Origin: Massilia arenae | Lineage (GTDB): Bacteria; Pseudomonadota; Gammaproteobacteria; Burkholderiales; Burkholderiaceae_D | DNA: 64,000 bases | Reading direction: 5' to 3' | Assembly (NCBI RefSeq): GCF_008014745.1 | Contig: NZ_VPFD01000011.1 | Coordinates: 79,340-143,339, forward strand | Shown: positions 19,039 through 28,631 of the stretch, in pieces | Layout: every line of letters begins with the position of its first letter | Numbering within the stretch: the first letter of the stretch is position 1 | Made by a program: the position numbers and the translations under genes | The notes under the pieces: generated by a model | What the model was told of the DNA's origin: nothing | The model's database searches: none | Seen by the model: the letters and a program-made list of their open reading frames with translations, nothing else

Positions 19039-19794
19039 TCAACTTGTGCGCCACGCTTGCCCCAGAAGCTGCTCGTCGCGTGCATCGACCGCCCAATCTC
19101 CCAAGCCCGTCCCGTTCGCCGCCAGCATGGAGGCGCCAAGCGTGTCTCCGCTCAGCTTCAGAATACCGATCCCCCACGGACTGGTCACCAGGATTTCATC
19201 GCGGCCGTCCCCATCATAATCCGCTGCCAGACCAAATTGGTTGCAGGAACTGTCGAGCAGCCAAGCCCCGAGTTGGGTACCGTTGGGCGCCAGCATGGAC
19301 GACGTCATCGTATTGCCCGCCTGTTTCAGTATGCCGATGCCCCAGGCACTGGTGACGAGCAGTTCGACCTTGCCATCCCCATCGTAATCCGCCGCCGGCC
19401 CGAAACGATTGGCCCCACCATCGACGAGCCAGCCACCGAAGCGCGTGCCGGTAGGCTGCATCATCGGCGCATCCAGCGTTCCTCCCGTCAGCTTCAATAG
19501 AGCCAGGCCCCACGCACTGGTGACCAGGGTTTCGGCACGCCCGTCCCCATCGTAGTCGCCTGCTAGCCCGAACCGGTTGAGCGAGGTGTCGAGCACCCAG
19601 CCACCGAAGCGCGTCCCGTTGGGCGCCATCATGCACGTCTGGAGCGTTCCACCTGCCAGCTTCAGGATGCCGACGCCCCAGGCACTGGAAACCAGGATTT
19701 CGTCGCTGCCGTCCCCGTCATAATCCGCGTGTTCGCAATCTGGAAGGAGTCGAAAGAGAAATCGTATATGGCTGAACTCATGATTTTCCCCCAT
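19039..19794 (-). pseudogene. FG-GAP/VCBS-type repeat protein, 5' end frameshifted or deleted
   Basis: The open frame encodes four tandem 56-residue repeats (168 bp period). Each begins with the calcium-loop motif DYDGDG followed by EILVTSAWGIGILK, and all but the last close with a G-x-W/NxFG block. Such repeats form extracellular beta-propeller blades. This frame starts without a signal or domain of its own. A better start, ATG 19781 with a GGGGGAAA ribosome site, opens MSSAIYDFSFDSFQIANTR in another frame and then hits a stop about 40 codons in. The two pieces look like the head and repeat tail of one gene joined by an out-of-frame deletion near 19720. The tail may still be translated. Confidence 0.7.
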
Positions 19795-19942
19795 AGCATT
19801 TATAGACGAACCAGCCGGATAAACAGCGTCGTGTTAATTGTTCGACCAGCGTAGGCGAGGGAGGTTTTCAGGCTGAACCGGCACAGAATCGGTTTTTGTC
19901 GCCAGCGCCATCGCCATCCCAGACTGACGATGCCGATTTCCA

Positions 19943-20689
19943 TCAGCGCATGCCCCCCGAACCCAGGATGATCTCGCCCGTCACCCACCCGGCGTCGTCG
20001 GACGCAAGAAAGGCAACGATCGGCGCGATGTCCTGCACCTGGCCAACGCGGCCGAGCGGTGTGCGTTCCTCGTTCCAGGCCTGGAAGTCGGATCCGATCG
20101 CCCCTGCGGCATGGGTGCCTTCGGTGTCGACCAGGCCGGGATTCACGGCATTGACCCGGATGCCGCGCGGACCGAGTTCGCGCGCGAGCACACCGGTGAT
20201 GGTGTCGATCGCACCCTTTGTGCCGCTGTAGATGGCGCTCTCGGCCGGGAGAACGCTCGTGACGTTCGAACTGATATTGATGATGCTGGCGCCCTCGCCC
20301 AGATGCGGCGCGGCGGCGGCGGCGACCAGCAGCGGGCCGAGAACGTTGATATCGAACTGCTTGCGATAGAGTTCTTCGGTGGTCTCTTCGATCCTGGCGA
20401 ACTGGTAGATGCCGGAGTTGTTCACCACAATGTCCAGGCGCCCGAAATGGTCGATCGCCGCCTTCACCAGCGCTTCGACCTCCGTCTTCCTGGTGACGTC
20501 CGCGCCCACCGCGATGGCTTGCCCGCCAGCGGCTTCGATGTCGGCGACCACCTTGTCCGCGCCGTTCCTGCTCGAGGCGTAATTGACGACGACCTTCGCG
20601 CCGTCGGCCGCGAGCCGGCGGGCGATGCCCGCGCCAATTCCTTTTGAAGCGCCCGTCACGATGGCGACCTTGTCTTTCAACTTGTTCAT
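19943..20689 (-). CDS. SDR-family oxidoreductase (3-oxoacyl-ACP reductase-like)
   Basis: This 248-residue classical short-chain dehydrogenase has the NAD(P) motif TGASKGIG at about 12-19 and NNSG in place of NNAG. The catalytic Ser is in INISSNVTS and the Tyr-Lys pair in AIYSGTKGA. The C-terminal ITGEIILGSGG-like end reads VTGEIILGSGG. The start is ATG 20689 (MNKLKDKVAIVTG); the open frame extends further but without homology. The gene is divergent from a LysR gene 127 bp away, the usual arrangement of a regulator and its target. The substrate is unknown. Confidence 0.9.
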   Translation of the reverse strand: MNKLKDKVAIVTGASKGIGAGIARRLAADGAKVVVNYASSRNGADKVVADIEAAGGQAIAVGADVTRKTEVEALVKAAIDHFGRLDIVVNNSGIYQFARIEETTEELYRKQFDINVLGPLLVAAAAAPHLGEGASIINISSNVTSVLPAESAIYSGTKGAIDTITGVLARELGPRGIRVNAVNPGLVDTEGTHAAGAIGSDFQAWNEERTPLGRVGQVQDIAPIVAFLASDDAGWVTGEIILGSGGMR

Positions 20690-20816
20690 GTTTTGATATC
20701 CCAATAAGGCTGGCCTGGACCAGCAAGGTTGAGACGCCATGGTGACCCCTACAATATTGTTTGAGAACTGCCATCCATGTATATTCCAAGTACATTTTTG
20801 AACGGGTAGCCACGAC

Positions 20817-21686
20817 ATGGAATGGAACGACGTCCGCATCTTCCTGGCGGTAGTACGCAGCGGCTCGTTCGGCGAAGCCGCCCGCACGCTGGGCGTGAGC
20901 CATCCGACCGTCGGTCGCCGGATCAAGGCGCTCGAAGACGAGGCCGAGCAGGCGCTGTTTCGCCGCACCAGGGATGGACTGGTTCTCACGGATGCCGGGG
21001 ATGGCGTGCTGGCGCTGGCGGAATCCATGGAAAATTCCGCGCTGGCCATGGAAAGACGTTTGGCGGGCAATCACGAACGCCTCGAGGGCATTCTGCGGAT
21101 ATCTTCGGCAGAGTGGTTTGCAGGCTATGTCCTGGCACCTGTCCTGGCCGAACTGACGCACCGCCATCCGGCCGTCGTGCCGGAAGTCATTGCCAGCTAC
21201 CGCTTGCTCGATCTGTCGCGGCGCGAGGCCGATGTGGCGTTTCGCCTCGTTCCTTTCAGCGAACCGGACATCGTCCAGCGCCGTCTGATGAGCATCCCAT
21301 ACGGTCTGTATGGCTCGGCCGATACCGCATCCGCACTGCAGGCCGATCCGGCGTCGGTGGGGCTGATCCTGATGAATACGGCGCAGTCGCACTTTCCGGA
21401 TGTCGCCTGGCTGCTCGACAGGTTTCCTTCATCGCGGCGCGTGTTCACCAGCACGAGCCGGGCCGTCCAGGCACAGATGTGCCTGCAAGGCATGGGTATT
21501 GCAGTGCTGCCAAGGCCGCTTGGCGATGCGCTATCTGGATTGCAGCGCATCGACATGCCGGATCAGCCCCCGAGCCGGGATATCTGGGTGGGCTACCACC
21601 ACGACCTGCGGCATATGGATCGCCTGCGGGCGATGCTGGATATCGCCGATACCATGCTGTCGAATGCCGCGACCGTAACGACATGA
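20817..21686 (+). CDS. LysR-family regulator, divergent from the SDR gene
   Basis: This 289-residue LTTR has an HTH with SGSFGEAARTLGVSHPTVGR; the substrate domain begins near residue 90 (LEGILRISSAEWFAGYVLAP). The sequence style (MEWNDVRIFLAVV) matches the large AaeR/PA0477-like group of LTTRs that often flank SDR genes. It probably controls the neighbouring SDR; inferred from the shared 127 bp promoter gap. Confidence 0.9.
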   Translation: MEWNDVRIFLAVVRSGSFGEAARTLGVSHPTVGRRIKALEDEAEQALFRRTRDGLVLTDAGDGVLALAESMENSALAMERRLAGNHERLEGILRISSAEWFAGYVLAPVLAELTHRHPAVVPEVIASYRLLDLSRREADVAFRLVPFSEPDIVQRRLMSIPYGLYGSADTASALQADPASVGLILMNTAQSHFPDVAWLLDRFPSSRRVFTSTSRAVQAQMCLQGMGIAVLPRPLGDALSGLQRIDMPDQPPSRDIWVGYHHDLRHMDRLRAMLDIADTMLSNAATVTT

Positions 21687-21791
21687 TCGGATCGTGCTGC
21701 AAACAGCAAGAATGGTCAGTGACCGTGCTGGACCGTATCGGTAACCTCTCCTCATTCAATGTACTTTCAATCCATCGAATGGGGAGCAGCA

Positions 21792-23600
21792 GTGAAGTCA
21801 ATTTTATTCATCGGTCTCATGGTATTAAGTGGCTTGAACAACGCCCTCGCGCAAGCCAGCCAGGAAACGCCAGGCGCCGACCTGATCGTCCATAACGCCA
21901 GGATCCACACCGGCAATCCGGCCCAACCTGCCGCCTCCGCCGTCGCCGTCAAGAACGGCCGCATCTACTCGGTCGGCACCGATGCCGAAGTGCTGGGCCT
22001 CAAAAACGCCAACACGAAGATCATCGACTCGCGCGGTCGCCGCCTCATCCCGGGCATCATCGATGCCCACACCCACGTGCTCAACGAACTCGGCTACAAC
22101 TACACCCTGCGTTGGGATGGCGTGCCGACGCTGCGCCGGGCCCTGCAAATGCTGAGCGAGCAGGCCAAGCGCACCCCGAAAGGCCAATGGGTAAAAGTGG
22201 TCGGCGGCTGGTCGCCCTACCAGTTCGAGGAGAATCGCTTCCCCACCATGGACGAACTGCGCAAGGCCGTCCCCAACCACCCTTTGATCGTGCAGTACGC
22301 CTACAACCGCGGCTTCATGAACCAGCTGGCGATGGATGCCTTCGGCGTGGGTACCGACAAGTTCCCCAACCTGCCCGGCACCGAGCTGGAAAAGGATGCG
22401 CAAGGCCGCTACACCGGTGTGGTCCACGGCTACACCTTCACCTTCATCGCCATGGAAACCATGGTCCCCCAGCTCACCCCGGACGAGGAAGTGAGCTCGC
22501 TGGTCCAGATTGTCCATAGTCTCAACCGCGTCGGGGTCACGTCCATCGTCGATGCGGGCACGGGCTTCCGTGGCTATCCCAAGGCCGTGCGCACCGTGGA
22601 CGCCCTCGCGCGCGACAACCGCCTCAACATCCGCATGCCCTTCATGGACATCCAGTTCGGCGATGGCGCTGACTTCAACGTGGTCGATGCGCAGATCACG
22701 GCGATCACGAAGACGGCGCCGATCGCTCCCGGCCACAACCTGCACCCGCACCTGGCCCATGGCCACTCCTACCAGGGCGCCGGCGAGCTGCTGTCGGTGG
22801 AAGTGCACGACCACGAGAACTTCGACCGTCCAACGCTCATCATCGAGCCGGCCAAGATGCATCAACTGGTCGAGCGCGATATCTCCAAGCTGGTCCAGCG
22901 ACGCATTCCCTTCCGCGAGCACATCACCTACGACGAGAACATCACGCCCTTCCTCGATGCGCTCGAAAAGCTCAACCAGAAGATGCCGCTCGACGGCCTG
23001 CGCTGGAGCCTCGAACACGCCGAGACCATCAGCCCGGCCAATATCGCACGGGTGAAGGCACTGGGCGGCGGCATCGCCCTGGACACCAAGATGGCGCTGC
23101 ACGGCGACAGCTTCGTCAAGACCCACGGCCGCGACAAGGCATTGCAGACCCCGCGCCTGCGCCATCTCGTCGACAGCGGGATCCCGCTGGCCATGACCAC
23201 CGACGCCTTCCGCGCCGCCTCGTTCAATCCGTGGATCGGCATCAGCTGGATGGTGTCCGGGAAGTCGATCTCCGGCGCCGAAATCCTGGCCAAGGACAAC
23301 CGCCTCACACGTGAAGAAGCCTTGAGGCTGTTCACGCGGAATGCGGCGTGGTTCATCAGCACCGAATCCGAGATGGGCATGATCGCCCCCGGCCACCTCG
23401 CCGACTTCGCGCTGCTGGACCGGGATTACTTTGCGGTGCCGGAAGCCCAGATCAAGTCCATTTCCTCGGTCCTGACCGTGATGGATGGCCGGGTGGTGTA
23501 CGGCGCCCAGGATTACGGGTCGCTGACGCCGGTACTGCCCGAGATCCTGCCTGCCTGGTCACCGATCAAGCACTTCGGCGGCTACTACCAGGCTCGGTGA
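21792..23600 (+). CDS. Exported YtcJ-like amidohydrolase (amidohydrolase family 3)
   Basis: This metal-dependent amidohydrolase of about 602 residues carries a signal peptide (KSILFIGLMVLSGLNNALAQ, cleaved after AQA). The start is taken at GTG 21792, six bases after GGGGAG. An ATG 33 bp upstream in frame lacks a ribosome site. The metal motif DAHTHVLNELG is near residue 90 and the TTDAFRAASF block is near 475. The C-terminal PGHLADFALLD strand is typical of the family. YtcJ-type enzymes hydrolyse amides or exocyclic amidines; the substrate is not assignable. Its stop lies one base before the start of a porin gene, so the two are probably coupled. Confidence 0.85.
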   Translation: MKSILFIGLMVLSGLNNALAQASQETPGADLIVHNARIHTGNPAQPAASAVAVKNGRIYSVGTDAEVLGLKNANTKIIDSRGRRLIPGIIDAHTHVLNELGYNYTLRWDGVPTLRRALQMLSEQAKRTPKGQWVKVVGGWSPYQFEENRFPTMDELRKAVPNHPLIVQYAYNRGFMNQLAMDAFGVGTDKFPNLPGTELEKDAQGRYTGVVHGYTFTFIAMETMVPQLTPDEEVSSLVQIVHSLNRVGVTSIVDAGTGFRGYPKAVRTVDALARDNRLNIRMPFMDIQFGDGADFNVVDAQITAITKTAPIAPGHNLHPHLAHGHSYQGAGELLSVEVHDHENFDRPTLIIEPAKMHQLVERDISKLVQRRIPFREHITYDENITPFLDALEKLNQKMPLDGLRWSLEHAETISPANIARVKALGGGIALDTKMALHGDSFVKTHGRDKALQTPRLRHLVDSGIPLAMTTDAFRAASFNPWIGISWMVSGKSISGAEILAKDNRLTREEALRLFTRNAAWFISTESEMGMIAPGHLADFALLDRDYFAVPEAQIKSISSVLTVMDGRVVYGAQDYGSLTPVLPEILPAWSPIKHFGGYYQAR

Positions 23601-23601
23601 G

Positions 23602-24966
23602 GTGAACCTGCGCGCGGCGTGGCTCGGTCTCCCCCTGCTGCTGGCGGCAGACGCCGCGCTGGCGCAGTTCCGGCCATTGCGCTTCGACGACGACGTCAGG
23701 GCCCAGCGCCAGGGATGCGCCGAGGGCGGCAGCCGCGCCGCATGCTGGAAAGACCGTCCGCTCGCGGATCACGTGCGTTTGACCATTGGCGGCGACCTGC
23801 GCCTGCGCTACGAGCACACCGGCAATCCGCGCTACGGGCTGCAACCCCAGGACCGCTGGGGTGTGCTGATGCATCGCAGTTCCGTCTTCACCGACCTGCG
23901 CCTGGGCGAACACTGGCGCGGCTTCGCCCAGCTGTCCAGCTCGACCACCAACGGCCGCGCCGCAGGCCCGTCTCCGGTGGACGAGAACCGGCTCGACCCG
24001 ACCAATCTGTTCGTCGAGTGGCAGTCGAGCGAAGAAGGCGAAGGCCGCGTCGGCATCCGGGCCGGCATCCAGGAACTGCAGTTCGGCACCGGGCGCGTCA
24101 TCGACGCCCGCGAGGGGCCCAATGTGCGGCGCAGCTTCGAAGCCGTCCGCGCCTATGCGGTGGGCGGCGCCTGGCGCGTGGATGCCTTCGCCGCGGCGCC
24201 GCGCCAGAACCTTCCGGGCAGCTTCGACGACACGCGCTCGCCGAAGCAGAAGCTGCGCGGCGTCTACGCGACCCGCATCGGCGGCATCACTTCCTGGGAC
24301 CTCTACGCCCTGCATTATGAAGACACCTCTGCCCGCTACGTCCAGGGCGAGGCGCACGAACGCCGCTGGACGGTCGGCGCGCGCCTGTTCGGCAGTCGCG
24401 CAGCCTGGGACTGGAATTGGGAGTCCGCATTGCAGGGCGGGCGCTTCGGCGACGCCGAGATCCGCGCCTGGTCGCTCGCCACCGACACCGGCTACACCTT
24501 CGATGGCGTGGCCGGCCGGCCTCGAGCCGCGCTGCTCCTCGCCGTCGCCAGCGGCGACAAGAACCCCGACGACGACCGCCTCGGCACCCTCAATTCCATT
24601 TACCCGCGCGGGAATTATTTTGGCGACGAAGCGACGCTCGGCCCACGCAACTTCTTCAACATCCATCCGGCGCTGACGGTGCAACTGGCGCCACGGGTCC
24701 AATTGAACGCCAGTCTCGATTTCTTCTGGCGCCACAGCACCCGCGACGGCGTGTATGCGCCCAACGGCATGCTGATCCGGCCGGCCGGCGATAGCCGTGC
24801 GCGCTACGTGGCGACCATCGCATCGCTCGGCGCCACCTGGACGCCGGCCCCGGGCTGGTCGTCGACGGCGGTGCTCGCCTACGGACAGCCAGGCAGCTTC
24901 CTGCGCGAGACCGGCGCCGACGATGTGCTCAGCTTCGTCAGCATCGGCGTGCAATACCGGTTCTGA
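23602..24966 (+). CDS. Outer-membrane porin of the alginate-export (AlgE) family
   Basis: This 454-residue protein starts at GTG 23602, one base after the amidohydrolase stop. It has a signal peptide (LRAAWLGLPLLLAADAALAQ). The mature part is full of alternating amphipathic strands (TIGGDLRLRYEHTG, RVGIRAGIQELQFGTGR) and ends VQYRF with the C-terminal Phe recognised by BAM. It matches the alginate_exp domain style of 16-18-stranded porins. Tight linkage to an exported amidohydrolase suggests uptake or release of that enzyme's substrate or product. True alginate export is unlikely, as no alg genes are nearby. Confidence 0.82.
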   Translation: MNLRAAWLGLPLLLAADAALAQFRPLRFDDDVRAQRQGCAEGGSRAACWKDRPLADHVRLTIGGDLRLRYEHTGNPRYGLQPQDRWGVLMHRSSVFTDLRLGEHWRGFAQLSSSTTNGRAAGPSPVDENRLDPTNLFVEWQSSEEGEGRVGIRAGIQELQFGTGRVIDAREGPNVRRSFEAVRAYAVGGAWRVDAFAAAPRQNLPGSFDDTRSPKQKLRGVYATRIGGITSWDLYALHYEDTSARYVQGEAHERRWTVGARLFGSRAAWDWNWESALQGGRFGDAEIRAWSLATDTGYTFDGVAGRPRAALLLAVASGDKNPDDDRLGTLNSIYPRGNYFGDEATLGPRNFFNIHPALTVQLAPRVQLNASLDFFWRHSTRDGVYAPNGMLIRPAGDSRARYVATIASLGATWTPAPGWSSTAVLAYGQPGSFLRETGADDVLSFVSIGVQYRF

Positions 24967-25000
24967 CGTAATGACCCTGAACTACAAGGAGGATAGCCCA

Positions 25001-25858
25001 ATGTTCGAACGAACGATCGATCGTGTCACCCGCATTCCCCCACTGGGCCCCGGCTTCGACGGCGAGCGGCACAAGGCCGCCCTGGTGGTGGCGCCCGGCG
25101 ACCTGCCTGCCACCGATCCATTCTTCCTGATGGCCGATGACAACATCACACAGGGAGGAGCGTTCGGCGAGGCGCACCCGCATGCCGGCCTCGAGACCGT
25201 CACCTTCATGCTGAACGGCACGATGGAAGATACCGGCGGGCGGCTGGAGGAAGGCGACGTCGAATGGATGACGTCCGGCAGCGGCATCGTCCATGCGGAG
25301 AACACGATGGTGTCGACCGGCATGCGCCTGTTCCAGCTGTGGCTAATCCTGCCCGAGGCGCAGCGCAATATGCCGCCGCGGGTGCAGGTCCTGCGGCGCG
25401 CGGCGATGCCGGTGCACGCCGAGCCTGGCGTCGTGGCGACGGTCTACAGCGGCAAGTCGGGCGACGCGGCGGCGCCGACATTGAATGCGGTTCCCGTGAC
25501 CCTGATCGATATCCGGCTGGCGCCGGGCGCGGTCTTCGCGGCCCATGTTCCCGCCTCGTATAACGCCTTCGTGGTGGCGCTCGAGGGAGAGTTCACAGCC
25601 GGAGCGACGTCCGAAAAACTCGCCGCGGGCACGGTCGGCTGGACGGGCCCGATGGGCGACGGCGACAGTGCGCTCCACTTGCGGGCCGGGGACGATGGCG
25701 CGCGCCTGCTGCTGTACGCGGGCCAGCCGCAGAACATCGCGGTGGTGGCGAAAGGCCCGTTCATCGCCGGCTCCAGCGAAGAACTGGCCGGCTATTATGC
25801 CGCTTACCGCCATGGCAAATTCCCTCATGCGGGGTCGATGCGGCCCATCGCACCTTAG
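25001..25858 (+). CDS. Pirin-family protein
   Basis: This 285-residue bicupin starts at ATG 25001 with AAGGAGGA seven bases upstream. The N-terminal cupin has the metal ligands in HPHAGLETVTFMLNG and EWMTSGSGIVHAE (His-x-His, His, Glu), the pirin signature. Some bacterial pirins act as quercetin dioxygenases, others bind metabolic enzymes; neither can be chosen from sequence. It lies 34 bp after the porin gene, so it may belong to the amidohydrolase-porin transcript. Confidence 0.9.
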   Translation: MFERTIDRVTRIPPLGPGFDGERHKAALVVAPGDLPATDPFFLMADDNITQGGAFGEAHPHAGLETVTFMLNGTMEDTGGRLEEGDVEWMTSGSGIVHAENTMVSTGMRLFQLWLILPEAQRNMPPRVQVLRRAAMPVHAEPGVVATVYSGKSGDAAAPTLNAVPVTLIDIRLAPGAVFAAHVPASYNAFVVALEGEFTAGATSEKLAAGTVGWTGPMGDGDSALHLRAGDDGARLLLYAGQPQNIAVVAKGPFIAGSSEELAGYYAAYRHGKFPHAGSMRPIAP

Positions 25859-26033
25859 GCATAGTTGCGCTTGATGCACAAACCTGGGTTTTTGCATTGC
25901 CCGTGCACCATGCATAGTTCTAGAAAGAACTAAATCCTGTATAGTCGGGTTCCTGACCGACCGCTTTCGTGCGTCCACGTCACCAGGGGCGCCACGCCGC
26001 GCCTGCCGGTGTCTGGATTGCCATTGTCACGCC

Positions 26034-28130
26034 ATGAACATCCAGAACCCCGACCTGATGTACCGCCTGCTCGTCCAGGGGGTGGTCGACTACGCCATCT
26101 ACATGCTCACGCCCGCCGGCGTCGTCTCCAGCTGGAACGCCGGCGCCCAGCGCGCCAAGGGCTATACCGCGGGCGAGATCGTCGGCCGCCACTACGCCTG
26201 CTTCTACGGTGCCGAGGACCGGGATGCCGGCCTGCCCGACACCAACCTCGAGATCGCCACCCGCACCGGCCGCTTCGAAGATCAAGGCTGGCGCGTGCGC
26301 AAGGATGGCAGCGCGTTCTGGGCCCACGTCGTGATCGACGCCATCCGCGGCGACGACGGCGTCCTGGTCGGCTTTGCCAAGATCACGCGCGACATCACCG
26401 AACGTTACCAGCAGCAGCGCAAGCTGGTCGAGGCCAAGGAGCTGGCCGAGGCCTATAGCCGCCAGATGGCCTCGCTGTCGGACTTCCTCGATTCGGTGAT
26501 CGCCAACATCCCGGCCAGCGTGCTGGTGCTGGACGTGGCATCGCGCACCATCCTGCTGGCCAACCAGCAGGCGCAGCGCCTGTTCGCCCAGGCCTACGTC
26601 GATCTGAAGGGCCTGCCTGTCGGCGATTGCCTGAGCCCGAGCGTGGCCGAGTATGTCGAGCGCCAGACGGCGCATGCGGCGCCCACCAGGGTCGGGCTGG
26701 ACGACGCCATGCTGGTGGAGACCTCGGTCGGCCCGCGCAGCCTGCGCAGCCGCACGGTGCCGGGCAAGCAGCCCAATGGCGAGGGCGAGTACGTGCTGAT
26801 CATCACCGAAGACGTAACCGACGAGCTGGCCGCCTATGCGCAGATCCACCACATGGCGCAGCACGACGGCCTGACCAATCTGCCCAACCGCAACCTGTTC
26901 AACGAACGCCTCAACGACGCGCTCGCGTCCAGCGCGGAAGATGGCTCCGGCGTGGGCATCCTGTGCCTCGACCTGGACAATTTCAAGAACATCAACGACG
27001 CCTACGGCCATGGCTTCGGCGACAAGATCCTGCTGATGCTGGCCAGCCGCCTGCGCAAATGCCTGCGCGACCAGGACACGCTGGCGCGCCTGGGCGGCGA
27101 CGAGTTCGCCGTGGTCCTGCCGCGCGTCAAGCGCCTGGAAGAGGCACAGCAGGCCGCGCAGCGCCTGATCGAGGCGGTGGCGCCGGCATTCTCGATCGAC
27201 GGCCACAGCTTCGCGGTCGGCATCAGCGTTGGCATCGCCTTGTCCACACCCGCCGGCAACACGGCCGAGCAGTTGCTGCAGCACTCGGACATGGCCTTGT
27301 ATGAAGCCAAGCGCAACGGCCGTAACCGGCATGAGGTGTTCCGGCCCGAGATGGAGGCGGCGGCGCGGGTGCGGCGCCAGATCGAGATCGACCTGCGCCG
27401 CGCGCTGCACCGCGGCGAGCTGCAGATGCATTATCAACCGATCGTCGAGAAGGCCGGCAACCGCATCTCGGGCTATGAGGCCCTGATCCGCTGGCGGCAT
27501 CCGGAACGCGGATCGATTCCGCCGATCGACTTCATTCCGATCGCCGAAGAAACCGGCCTGATCCACGAGCTGGGCGCCCGCGCGCTCAACCTCGCTTGCC
27601 AAGAAGCGGCGACCTGGACCAATGGCGAAACGATCGCCGTCAACCTGTCGCCGGTGCAGTTCAAGAGCAGCGAACTGGTGAGCATGGTGGCGCTGGCGCT
27701 GGCCGATTCGGGCCTGGCGGCCGAGCGGCTGGAACTCGAGATCACCGAATCGGTGTTGCTCGACAATAGCGACGGCAATATCCGCACCCTGAAAGCCCTC
27801 AAGAAGCTGGGCGTGCGCATTTCGCTGGACGACTTCGGCACCGGCTATTCCTCGCTGAGCTATCTGCGCTCCTTCCCCTTCGACAAGATCAAGATCGACA
27901 AGTCGTTCGTGCAAGAGATCGGACAGAGCCGGGAAGCGATGGCGATCATCCGCGCCATCACGGGTCTTTCCAGCAGCCTGCTGATCGAGACCACGGCCGA
28001 GGGCGTGGAGACCGAGGAGCAGCTGCGGCGCCTGATGGAAGAAGGCTGCTCGCACTTCCAGGGCTATCTGTTCGGGCGGCCGGAAGCGGCCGAGAACCGG
28101 ATGCAGCAGCTCGACTGGCCGGTGGTCTGA
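26034..28130 (+). CDS. PAS-GGDEF-EAL cyclic-di-GMP protein
   Basis: This soluble 698-residue protein has a PAS domain (about 10-125, with PAC tail GFAKITRDITERY), a second PAS-like sensor (about 150-265), a GGDEF domain with intact G354-G-D-E-F358, and an EAL domain with Y481-E-A-L484. The EAL domain keeps the later EITES, DDFGTGYSS and EGVET motifs. Both catalytic signatures are complete, so it could make and degrade cyclic di-GMP. Tandem proteins often use one domain. No transmembrane segment; the input is probably cytosolic (redox, heme or small ligand). It stands alone with gaps on both sides. Confidence 0.95.
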   Translation: MNIQNPDLMYRLLVQGVVDYAIYMLTPAGVVSSWNAGAQRAKGYTAGEIVGRHYACFYGAEDRDAGLPDTNLEIATRTGRFEDQGWRVRKDGSAFWAHVVIDAIRGDDGVLVGFAKITRDITERYQQQRKLVEAKELAEAYSRQMASLSDFLDSVIANIPASVLVLDVASRTILLANQQAQRLFAQAYVDLKGLPVGDCLSPSVAEYVERQTAHAAPTRVGLDDAMLVETSVGPRSLRSRTVPGKQPNGEGEYVLIITEDVTDELAAYAQIHHMAQHDGLTNLPNRNLFNERLNDALASSAEDGSGVGILCLDLDNFKNINDAYGHGFGDKILLMLASRLRKCLRDQDTLARLGGDEFAVVLPRVKRLEEAQQAAQRLIEAVAPAFSIDGHSFAVGISVGIALSTPAGNTAEQLLQHSDMALYEAKRNGRNRHEVFRPEMEAAARVRRQIEIDLRRALHRGELQMHYQPIVEKAGNRISGYEALIRWRHPERGSIPPIDFIPIAEETGLIHELGARALNLACQEAATWTNGETIAVNLSPVQFKSSELVSMVALALADSGLAAERLELEITESVLLDNSDGNIRTLKALKKLGVRISLDDFGTGYSSLSYLRSFPFDKIKIDKSFVQEIGQSREAMAIIRAITGLSSSLLIETTAEGVETEEQLRRLMEEGCSHFQGYLFGRPEAAENRMQQLDWPVV

Positions 28131-28631
28131 CTGGACGGCGCGGGCCGGTTGCGCCCGTCATCACGCCATGCCGGCGCCGCATGATGCCGTTCCGCCAAGG
28201 CGGACTCGGTACTACTACTGAGTTCGCCACAGGTCGAATACTGAGAGGGCCACGTTTACCGACAGTGGCCCGCGCAAGCCTGATTTGTTTGGGCTATACT
28301 CCGCTCAGTCCTCTATAGGACTTCCCGCTCAATGGACGCCAGGGATATCGACTGGCCTGCCTGACAACCCATGTCAGCGCGTCATATCCGTGTTGCCTGC
28401 AAGGCCGGTCTGACTGTCATCCAGTTCACCGTTGCCTCGCCTTCGCACTGCGTCGGTTGCCGAGTTTTGTTGCTGTTCTCCAGGATCGCGACAGGTCCCG
28501 ACAACCCGTTCCTTATCGGTGCATCGATACCGCCAGCAGGCGGTGTGCAGACGTTCCTTTACCGAGCCGTTGAACTTTTTAAATCTGATTGCATGCCAGG
28601 CCATCGCAAACATTTTTCAGGTGATACTCGT
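28131..28631. other. Gene-free stretch upstream of mqo
   Basis: About 500 bp without a convincing gene. An open frame continues upstream from mqo but shows no protein character. A TATACT hexamer at 28295-28300 could be a -10 element. No riboswitch or repeat was recognised. Confidence 0.4.

Noticed and set aside
19800..21392. A 530-codon minus-strand frame covering the SDR and part of the LysR gene
   Set aside because: The SDR protein lies in another frame with all catalytic motifs; this frame yields Arg/Gly-rich sequence without homology.
28371..28631. N-terminal extension of mqo in the same frame
   Set aside because: The extension has no homology or signal character, while ATG 28632 gives a clean leader followed by the FAD motif.
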